From JAKBCQ01 sp021807585 (lineage in GTDB: Bacteria; Planctomycetota; Planctomycetia; Isosphaerales; Isosphaeraceae), in contig DAHWFG010000430.1 in the NCBI GenBank assembly GCA_027325115.1, positions 1-5,569 on the forward strand: a DNA stretch of 5,569 nucleotides. The letters are read 5' to 3'. Below the pieces are notes generated by a model. The model ran no database searches. It had not been told where the DNA came from and saw only the letters and a list, made by a program, of their open reading frames with translations. Both the position numbers and the translations under genes were made by a program. Positions 1-5,569 of this stretch are shown piece by piece (position 1 is the stretch's first letter; every line of letters starts with the position of its first letter).

Positions 1-468
1 GTTTCCGCGGTGCAGGCGACGCGTGAGCATCTTGTACACCAATACGGCACGCTGACGGGTCGCAGGCTCGACGATCGAGCCGACGTTTTCGTGATCGACG
101 AGATCGTCGAGAAGCCGAATCCGACGCTCGCCGAGCTTAAGCTGCAAACGCCGGGGGTTCGATCGGGGCATTACCTTTGTTTTTTCGGCATGCACGTTCT
201 CACGGCGTCGATCTTCGATTTTCTTGGCGAGATGATCGCCCGCGACGAACGCGAGGGGGGACAAATTCAGCTCACCCCGGCGCTCCGCGCGCTCGCCCGC
301 AGCGAGCGCCATCTCGCGTTGGAAACCCAGGGAACGCGGCACAATCTCGGCGTCAAATACGGCTTCGTCGAGGCTCAAATCGCGCTCGCTCTCGCGGGGA
401 TTGATCGCGAACAAATGCTCACTACTTTGCTCGAATCGGTCATTCGCATTGAACAATCACAATCATGA
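1..468 (+). CDS. GalU-type UTP:sugar-1-phosphate uridylyltransferase, C-terminal part (5' truncated by window edge)
   Basis: The reading frame is open from base 1 and gives 155 residues before TGA at 466-468. The GTG at 10 is probably an internal valine, because the N-terminal nucleotide-binding part of the family (the G-rich LAAGxGTR loop and the PK lysine) is absent and must lie upstream. Visible GalU-like marks, in partial numbering, are VEKP at 36-39, the beta-strand stretch HYLCFFGMHVLT at 57-68 followed by IFDFL, GQIQLTPALRAL at 87-98, and GTRHNLGVKYGF at 101-112, which corresponds to the GKRYDxGDKLGY region of GalU. The family makes UDP-glucose and pyrophosphate from UTP and glucose-1-phosphate in the cytoplasm. 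The C-terminal KYGFVEAQIALAL pattern argues against RmlA or mannose-1-phosphate guanylyltransferases. Substrate identity is inferred from family only. It lies 88 bases upstream of the kinase/pyrophosphorylase fusion on the same strand. Confidence 0.8.
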   Translation, partial: VSAVQATREHLVHQYGTLTGRRLDDRADVFVIDEIVEKPNPTLAELKLQTPGVRSGHYLCFFGMHVLTASIFDFLGEMIARDEREGGQIQLTPALRALARSERHLALETQGTRHNLGVKYGFVEAQIALALAGIDREQMLTTLLESVIRIEQSQS

Positions 469-481
469 TTTTATATATAAT
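449..481 (+). promoter_or_regulatory. Possible sigma70-like promoter for the fusion gene
   Basis: TTGAAC at 449-454 is followed after 17 bases by TATATA at 472-477; each matches its consensus hexamer at four of six positions. A perfect TATAAT also sits at 476-481, but its spacing from TTGAAC would be 21 bases. The AT-rich run starts right at the stop codon of the upstream gene and would give a leader of roughly 70 bases before the GTG at 557. No terminator hairpin is visible between the two genes, so transcription may also read through from upstream. This is motif matching only. Confidence 0.35.
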
Positions 482-542
482 CACAGGCGCGTTCGTCGTT
501 CGGGAGCGTGATCGCGGCGTTCGACGCGGCGGGATCGATGCG

Positions 543-550
543 AAAGGAGG
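543..550 (+). promoter_or_regulatory. Strong Shine-Dalgarno that fixes the GTG start of the fusion gene
   Basis: AAAGGAGG at 543-550 closely matches the anti-Shine-Dalgarno complement and lies six bases before GTG at 557. It decides the start of the long reading frame in favour of this GTG over internal ATG or GTG codons. Confidence 0.85.
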
Positions 551-556
551 CCGCAC

Positions 557-3500
557 GTGACGGTCGAGGCGCGAATTCGGTCGCTGTTGGAAACGATCGA
601 GAGCGACGATCCGGCGATTCGCGATCGCTCGCTTTCCGAGCTTTTAATCGGCATGTCGACCTCCGATTTGCTCGCGGCGTGCAAAGAGCTCGAGCGTTTC
701 CGCAGGCGGTCCGAGAACCTTTATGAACGCGTGCGAGCGTCGATGTTTTTGCATGCGATCTATCAATATCACATTCAAGAGAGCCCCGAGATTCCCGCGT
801 CGGGTTATGTTCCGTATGACGGATTTGAGGATCTGCTCGACCGTCGGTTTGAGCGAGCGATCGCTTTGTTTTTAAGGGCTTTCGACGAACAGGGGCCGAA
901 CGGGACGGTCGCGAGTGCGCTTGCGCAGGCATATGAACAAATCACTTATCAAACACTTGCGGATCAGGTGCGGCGATCGGTGCGGAGCTGTTCGGGGAAT
1001 CGCTGGATGTTCCGCGTCGGCGGGGTCGACGAACAGCCGCTCCGGCTGGTTCCGGCGTTGCTCGACCGCGCATCGGCCGACGCACTCTTTCCGATCCTGA
1101 TTGAGCGAACGCCCGTAAGGCTCGATCTTTCGCATTCGGCCTGGTCCGACATCTTCTTTTTGGGGATGGATTATCCCGAAGGGGCGCGGGTTCTGAACAT
1201 ATCGGTTGATCTTGGCGTGCACGGTCGCGACGCCGCGCCCGTCCCGCCGATCTCGGTTTATGTGCGCGTGCTCGCCGAGCCGATCCTTCGGTTGACGAGC
1301 CTCGATCTCAACGCGTGCAAAGACGTCGATTCGCTTGAAGAGCTGTTCAATTTTGGCAATGATTATCTAGGGTTGGTGAAGGCGGGGGTTATCGCGTCGG
1401 GGCTCGTCCCCCCTTCGCTCGAGGGGACGGGGACGGCGCTCGCCGACGTTTTGGCGCGGGTCGTCCGTCCCGGCCACGGGCTCGAGGTGACGACCGCGGT
1501 CAACGATATCCCCAAAGGTTCCCGGCTTGCGGTATCAACAAATCTGCTTGCGTCGATTATTTCGGCGTTGATGCGCGCGACGGGTCAAGCGCGGCGGTTG
1601 ACGGGGACGCTCGAGCCCGACGAGGCTCGCGTCGTGGTGGCGCGTGCGATCCTCGGCGAATGGCTCGGCGGGTCGGGAGGGGGCTGGCAGGATTCGGGAG
1701 GCGTTTTTCCGGGCGTGAAAATCATCGAGGGAGTTCCCTCCGGGCCGACCGACCCCGAACACGGGATTAGCCGCGGACGTCTGCTGCCGAGCCATCAATT
1801 GCTTGACCAAGTTGCTCATGCTTATCCTCATACAAGCAATAAGAATGATATGGATTTGAGCGGGAGATCGCCGCTCGCCGACGATCGGTCGGAGTCGTTC
1901 GCCCGAACGCTCGCGGAAAGCCTTGTGTTGGTGCACGGGGGGATGGCGCAGAACGTCGGCCCGATTCTCAATATGGTGACACAAAAATATCTTTTGAGAA
2001 GCGGACCCGAATGGGAGGGGAGGCGCGACGCGGGGCGGATTTTCGAGCGGATCGTTCACGCGGTTCAAACCGGAGACGTCGCGGCGCTCGGCGGGTTGAC
2101 GACCGCGAATTGGGAAGGCCCGCTTAAAGGCATTATTCCGTGGGTGAGTAATCATTTCACCGAGACGATCATCGCCCAGGCTCGGGCGACGCTCGAAGAG
2201 GATTTTTGGGGCTTTTTGATGCTGGGAGGGATGTCGGGAGGGGGAATGGCGTTTTTCACAGCGCCCCACAGGCGCGATGAATTCCGCCGCGAAATCGCCG
2301 CGATCATGCGGAACGCCAAGGCGTCTCTTGAAGAGGCGTTGCCGTTCGCGATGGAGCCCGTCGTTTATGATTTCAGGATCAACCCGCTCGGCACTCACGC
2401 CGAGTTGATTACCGATGCGCGTGCGATGATGCCCGCGAAATACTACACGTTGCAGGTTCCTCGGATGATCGAACAAGGAGCGCGCGAGACCGCGGCGTCA
2501 CGGCGGGCCGACGTCGATCATTTTTCGAATCATTGCGGCGATCCCGCCGATTTGATCCGGGTGTTCCGTGCAATGATTAACAATCTTTTTCCTGTCCCTC
2601 GATCCGCGGTCGATCGATCGCGTGCCGGATGGGACGAAACCGCCGAGATGATCTTGAGGGCGAACGGGTTCGACGCGACCGAGCACGAACGGTTGCGCGA
2701 GGATCTGATCAGGGGCCGGATCGGGCTCGCGCGTAATCGCCTTCCCGTCGATACCGATATCCGCGACGTCGACGATCGCGAACTCGTTACCGCGAGAGGA
2801 CGCATTCCCGCGACGACTGTCGAGCTCGGTCGCCGCGCGATCGAAGCCGGCGAGGTCGCGGTCGTCTCGCTCGCCGCGGGAGTCGGCAGCCGCTGGACGA
2901 CGGGAGCGGGAGTCGTCAAGGCGATCAACCCGTTCGTCATGATCGACGGCCGTCATCGCGCGTTCCTTGAGATCCACTTCGCCAAAACGAAACGATCTCA
3001 AAAAATCCATCATGTTCGAATCCCGCATATTGTGACGACGAGCTATCTCACGCATTCGGCGATCGAACGTCGGCTCGAGAAAACGGGGGATTTCGGCCAC
3101 GACGGCCCGGTGTTTCTCTCGCCCGGGCGATCGATCGGCAAGCGTCTCGTTCCGATGACTCGTGATCTCACCTTTTTATGGGAAGAGACGAGTCACGAGA
3201 CGCTCGACGAGAACAAGCAAAAAGTTCGCGCCGCGGGCCGGCGTGCGATCCTCGATTGGGCGCGGGGGACCGGCGAGGGGAGCGATTACACCGACAACAC
3301 GCCGATCCAACGCTTCAACCCGCCGGGACATTTTCATGAAATTCCCAATCTTCTCAAAAACGGCGTGCTCGCCCGCGTCCTAACCGAATTTCCCAAGCTG
3401 AAATATTTGCTTGTTCATAATATTGATACGTTGGGGGCTTCGATCGATCCGGGAGTGTTGGGGCGCGCGATCGAATCGGGGGCGAGCGTTTCGTTCGAGG

Positions 3501-3982
3501 TGATTCCCCGGCGGATCGAGGATCGAGGGGGCGGGTTGGCGAAGGTGAACGGTCGCTTGAGGCTGCTCGAGGGGCTGGCGCAGCCGCGCGAGGAGACGGA
3601 ATTTCGCCTTCGATATTACAACACCCTGACGACGTGGGTCGAGATCGACGGCCTGCTCAAAGCGTTCGGACTCACCCGCGACGACCCCGGCAAAGATCCC
3701 GCCAAGGTCGCCGCGGCGGTGCGCGAAGTCGCGTCGCGAGTTCCAACATATGTAACGATCAAGGATGTGAAGCGTCGATGGGGGCACGGCCAGGAGGACG
3801 TTTTCCCCGCGGCGCAGTTTGAAAAATTGTGGGGCGACGTCACGTCGCTTCCCGATCTTTCGTGTTCGTTCCTCGTCGTCGATCGCGGCCGAGGCCGCCA
3901 GCTCAAGGACACGGCGCAGCTCGACGGCTGGGCGAACGACGGCGGCCTTGAATACGTGAAATCACTTTGCGATTTTCATTAA
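557..3982 (+). CDS. Bifunctional sugar kinase (GHMP) - UDP-sugar pyrophosphorylase (UDPGP) fusion, 1141 residues
   Basis: Residues 1 to about 180 are mostly helical and unrecognised. Residues about 184-610 resemble HddA/fucokinase-type GHMP kinases. They show PVRLDLSHSAWSD at 186-198 (substrate/N-terminal motif), PKGSRLAVST at 319-328 (the PxGSGLGSS nucleotide loop, with R and A replacing two glycines), GGGWQDSGG at 374-382 with likely catalytic Asp379, VTQKYLLR at 474-481, and LGGMSGGGM at 556-564 (the C-terminal glycine motif). Residues about 690-1125 resemble eukaryotic-type UDPGP uridylyltransferases: LAAGVGSRW at 772-780 with Lys788 downstream, PPGHFHEI at 922-929, VHNIDTLGASIDP at 953-965, GGGL at 991-994, and YYNTLTTWVEI at 1020-1030. 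By family, the kinase would make sugar-1-phosphate from ATP and the second domain would add UMP from UTP. No signal peptide or membrane segment is evident, so it should be cytosolic. The sugar is unknown; galactose, HexNAc or uronic acid are possible. Family assignment is firm for UDPGP, good for GHMP; bifunctionality is inference. Confidence 0.8.
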   Translation: MTVEARIRSLLETIESDDPAIRDRSLSELLIGMSTSDLLAACKELERFRRRSENLYERVRASMFLHAIYQYHIQESPEIPASGYVPYDGFEDLLDRRFERAIALFLRAFDEQGPNGTVASALAQAYEQITYQTLADQVRRSVRSCSGNRWMFRVGGVDEQPLRLVPALLDRASADALFPILIERTPVRLDLSHSAWSDIFFLGMDYPEGARVLNISVDLGVHGRDAAPVPPISVYVRVLAEPILRLTSLDLNACKDVDSLEELFNFGNDYLGLVKAGVIASGLVPPSLEGTGTALADVLARVVRPGHGLEVTTAVNDIPKGSRLAVSTNLLASIISALMRATGQARRLTGTLEPDEARVVVARAILGEWLGGSGGGWQDSGGVFPGVKIIEGVPSGPTDPEHGISRGRLLPSHQLLDQVAHAYPHTSNKNDMDLSGRSPLADDRSESFARTLAESLVLVHGGMAQNVGPILNMVTQKYLLRSGPEWEGRRDAGRIFERIVHAVQTGDVAALGGLTTANWEGPLKGIIPWVSNHFTETIIAQARATLEEDFWGFLMLGGMSGGGMAFFTAPHRRDEFRREIAAIMRNAKASLEEALPFAMEPVVYDFRINPLGTHAELITDARAMMPAKYYTLQVPRMIEQGARETAASRRADVDHFSNHCGDPADLIRVFRAMINNLFPVPRSAVDRSRAGWDETAEMILRANGFDATEHERLREDLIRGRIGLARNRLPVDTDIRDVDDRELVTARGRIPATTVELGRRAIEAGEVAVVSLAAGVGSRWTTGAGVVKAINPFVMIDGRHRAFLEIHFAKTKRSQKIHHVRIPHIVTTSYLTHSAIERRLEKTGDFGHDGPVFLSPGRSIGKRLVPMTRDLTFLWEETSHETLDENKQKVRAAGRRAILDWARGTGEGSDYTDNTPIQRFNPPGHFHEIPNLLKNGVLARVLTEFPKLKYLLVHNIDTLGASIDPGVLGRAIESGASVSFEVIPRRIEDRGGGLAKVNGRLRLLEGLAQPREETEFRLRYYNTLTTWVEIDGLLKAFGLTRDDPGKDPAKVAAAVREVASRVPTYVTIKDVKRRWGHGQEDVFPAAQFEKLWGDVTSLPDLSCSFLVVDRGRGRQLKDTAQLDGWANDGGLEYVKSLCDFH

Positions 3983-4056
3983 ATTGGCGATCGATCGTCC
4001 AAATATCTCGTCCCGGCTAACTTTATGATTTCACTTGAAGTAATTATGGAAATAAC
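3983..4056 (+). other. AT-rich spacer between the fusion gene and the epimerase gene
   Basis: This 74-base gap has no hairpin followed by a T-run, so no intrinsic terminator is seen and co-transcription of the two genes is plausible. It contains TATGAT at 4024-4029, one mismatch from a -10 hexamer, but no acceptable -35 element at the right distance. The ATG at 4057 is preceded only by a weak GGA at 4048-4050, in contrast to the strong ribosome site of the gene before it. GCGATCGATCG lies at 3988-3998, showing that the window-wide CGATCG motif also occurs outside coding DNA. Confidence 0.4.
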
Positions 4057-5031
4057 ATGACACAATCGGCGAATGCAGTGGATCTTCGTGGGAGTCGCGT
4101 TCTGGTGACGGGGGGTGCGGGATTCATCGGGTCGCACCTGGTCGATGCGCTCGTGAGCGCGGGGGCTCTGGTGCGGGTCGTCGACGATTTATCGACGGGA
4201 AAGATCGAGAATTTGGCCGATTCTTGGGATCGGATCGAGTTTATCGAGGGGAATCTGGCCGAATTTGGGGTGTGTCGGCGTGCGGTCGAGGGGATGGATT
4301 TTGTCTCGCATCAGGCGGCGATTCCGAGCGTGCCGCGGTCGATCGCCGAGCCGATTCCTTCAATGGCGAGCGGGCCGATCGCGACGTTGCATTTGCTTGA
4401 GGCGAGTCGGCTCGCGAAGGTGAAGCGTTTCATTTACGCGGCTTCGAGCAGCGCTTACGGCGACGCGGCGATTCTTCCCAAGGAGGAGTCGTCGCCGCCC
4501 GCTCCGCTTAGTCCTTACGCGGCGGGTAAGATCGCGGGGGAATATTACGTATCGGTGTATGCAAAAACGATGGGGGTCGATGGAGCGAGCCTGCGGTATT
4601 TCAACGTGTTTGGTCCGAGGCAGGATCCTTCGAGCCCTTATAGCGGGGTAATCGCCCTCTTCGCACGGCGGGCGGCGGAGGGACGAGCGGCGACGATCCA
4701 CGGCGACGGTTTACAAACGCGAGATTTTACATACATATCCAATGTTGTTTTGGCGAATCTTTTGGCGATGACGCGAGCCGAACCGCTCGGCGGGATCGTG
4801 CTCAACGTCGGCTCGGGTCGCAGGATAAGTTTGCTCATGCTTGTCGATCGGCTCAACGCGCTGTTGGAGACGAATATCGAGCCCGTTCACCTTGAGCCGC
4901 GACCGGGCGACGTGCGCGATTCGCAGGCGAGTCTTGATCGCATTCGCGCCGAACTCGGCTACGACCCGATCGTCGATTTTGAAGAGGGACTCGATCGATT
5001 GTTAAAGTCTCTTGCGCTTGGGAAAGCGTGA
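4057..5031 (+). CDS. NAD-dependent nucleotide-sugar epimerase, extended SDR, WbpP-like UDP-HexNAc(A) 4-epimerase candidate
   Basis: The 324-residue protein has the full extended-SDR signature: a Rossmann NAD loop TGGAGFIGSH at 18-27, an acidic residue after the second strand at D43-D44, HQAAIPSVPRS at 85-95, the catalytic Ser region AASSSAYG at 128-135, and the catalytic pair Y154xxxK158. RYFNVFGPRQDP at 180-191 and the SPYSGVIALF stretch that follows resemble WbpP/TviC-type enzymes. RPGDVRDSQAS at 282-292 matches the segment holding the active-site gatekeeper. A small Ser289 aligns there by eye with the Ser of WbpP, where E. coli GalE has Tyr. In this family a small residue goes with acceptance of N-acetylated UDP-sugars, so UDP-GlcNAc/GalNAc or their uronic acids are plausible. 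UDP-glucose or UDP-glucuronate 4-epimerase remain alternatives. Length is normal for the family. It lies 74 bases after the fusion gene, so its substrate may be the UDP-sugar made there. Start ATG 4057 puts the NAD loop at the expected position despite a weak ribosome site. Confidence 0.88.
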   Translation: MTQSANAVDLRGSRVLVTGGAGFIGSHLVDALVSAGALVRVVDDLSTGKIENLADSWDRIEFIEGNLAEFGVCRRAVEGMDFVSHQAAIPSVPRSIAEPIPSMASGPIATLHLLEASRLAKVKRFIYAASSSAYGDAAILPKEESSPPAPLSPYAAGKIAGEYYVSVYAKTMGVDGASLRYFNVFGPRQDPSSPYSGVIALFARRAAEGRAATIHGDGLQTRDFTYISNVVLANLLAMTRAEPLGGIVLNVGSGRRISLLMLVDRLNALLETNIEPVHLEPRPGDVRDSQASLDRIRAELGYDPIVDFEEGLDRLLKSLALGKA

Positions 5032-5569
5032 AAATCGAGCGGCCTTCGCCGAGATCTAATTTCAGTAATACAATCATGTAAATATTTATAGAATAATTAA
5101 TTAGAATCATAACGCTTGTTTATGTATAAGAGTGAATCGCCCGGATTATCGCTCGGCGAACGGCGTCGACCTCGATATTTCAGGCCTGCCGCATGAACGC
5201 CAAACGTCGGGCGTCATATTCATTTTCATCGATTTTGGCTCCCATCAAGTGCGAAACTCGAATTTAAGGAAGGCCGATTGATCGCTTCCCTTCCGATGTT
5301 CGCCCGGGGCGTGAACACTCGAATCCAGACAAACCGATCAACTCACTTGCGCGACACGAATACCGACTCCTTACAATCGACCCGTTCAACCCCAACGTCG
5401 ATCATTCGCCCAGTTTTAAACTCGCAAACGCTCGGCCAAAAAATCCCAATGATAGCGAAAAAAACGGAACGCTTTTCCTCTCTGAGCGTCTATATTAGAG
5501 ACAGTGGATTATCAGTCGAAATTTAAAACGTCATGTGGCATGATCAACCCGAAAATTTTCGCATAAAAC
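5032..5569. other. Non-coding, AT-rich downstream region; no gene supported
   Basis: No convincing coding sequence is seen in 538 bases on either strand, and no reading frame enters from the right edge on the minus strand. A short stem CGGC/GCCG with a four-base loop lies at 5040-5051, nine bases after the epimerase stop, but it has no T-run and is at best a poor terminator. The stretch from about 5058 to 5130 is very AT-rich and includes the 10-base palindrome TAATTAATTA at 5094-5103 flanked by GAA on both sides, plus a -10-like TATAAG at 5125-5130 without a clear -35. Weak stems ACGCC/GGCGT at 5197-5214 and ACGCT/AGCGT at 5469-5489 are also present. No tRNA, repeat array or insertion-sequence ends were recognised. 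Confidence 0.6.

Noticed and set aside
513..531. Direct repeat CGCGGCG at 513-519 and 525-531 in the leader of the fusion gene
   Set aside because: Seven bases of GC-rich repeat is expected by chance at this composition, and no further copies or operator symmetry were seen.
471..932. 153-residue minus-strand open frame across the promoter region and fusion start
   Set aside because: Arg/Ser-rich composition without domain pattern, overlapping the strong ribosome site and start of the fusion gene on the other strand.
1535..2476. 313-residue minus-strand open frame inside the fusion gene
   Set aside because: It is a shadow of the long + strand gene, rich in Arg, His and Pro as expected for antisense of GC-rich coding DNA. 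The + strand frame carries clear kinase motifs over the same bases.
5040..5051. Possible intrinsic terminator after the epimerase
   Set aside because: The stem is only four base pairs and is not followed by a T-run, so it does not meet the pattern of a rho-independent terminator.
5122..5267. Two tiny overlapping open frames of 24 residues each (5122-5196 and 5193-5267) joined by ATGA
   Set aside because: The ATGA overlap looks like translational coupling, but neither has a Shine-Dalgarno sequence or recognisable composition, and such short frames are expected by chance.
5278..5526. 82-residue open frame starting with TTG, with AAGGAAGG at 5266-5273 four bases upstream
   Set aside because: The ribosome-site-like sequence is tempting, but the protein is dominated by Ser, Thr and Arg, shows no domain or conserved pattern, and lies in AT-rich DNA unlike the real genes here. 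It needs homologues or expression evidence to be called.

Overview
The window holds three genes on the + strand, all of which look like nucleotide-sugar metabolism, followed by about 540 bases with no convincing gene. Coding DNA is GC-rich, by eye high-50s percent, while the intergenic DNA is clearly AT-richer. The large fused enzyme and the codon style suggest a free-living, GC-moderate environmental bacterium. A planctomycete-like source is my best guess, with low confidence, because no taxonomic marker is present. GATC and CGATCG are strikingly over-represented throughout.

Layout: (1) bases 1-468 are the 3' part of a GalU-type UTP:sugar-1-phosphate uridylyltransferase whose 5' end lies outside the window. 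(2) An 88-base gap carries a possible sigma70-like promoter and a strong Shine-Dalgarno sequence. (3) Bases 557-3982 encode a 1141-residue protein that I read as a fusion. It has an N-terminal helical region, a GHMP sugar kinase of the HddA/fucokinase type, and a C-terminal eukaryotic-type UDPGP pyrophosphorylase. (4) A 74-base gap follows. (5) Bases 4057-5031 encode an extended short-chain dehydrogenase/reductase (SDR) nucleotide-sugar epimerase resembling WbpP-type UDP-HexNAc(A) 4-epimerases. (6) Bases 5032-5569 are AT-rich and apparently non-coding.

Together the genes suggest a route in which a free sugar is phosphorylated at C1 and activated with UTP by one polypeptide, and the UDP-sugar is then epimerised at C4 by the downstream enzyme. 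The GalU-like protein would supply UDP-glucose by a separate route. The most notable item is the fusion. It has the same logic as Bacteroides/plant Fkp (L-fucokinase plus GDP-fucose pyrophosphorylase), but the domain order is reversed and the pyrophosphorylase is of the UDPGP family. The sugar it acts on cannot be determined from sequence alone.
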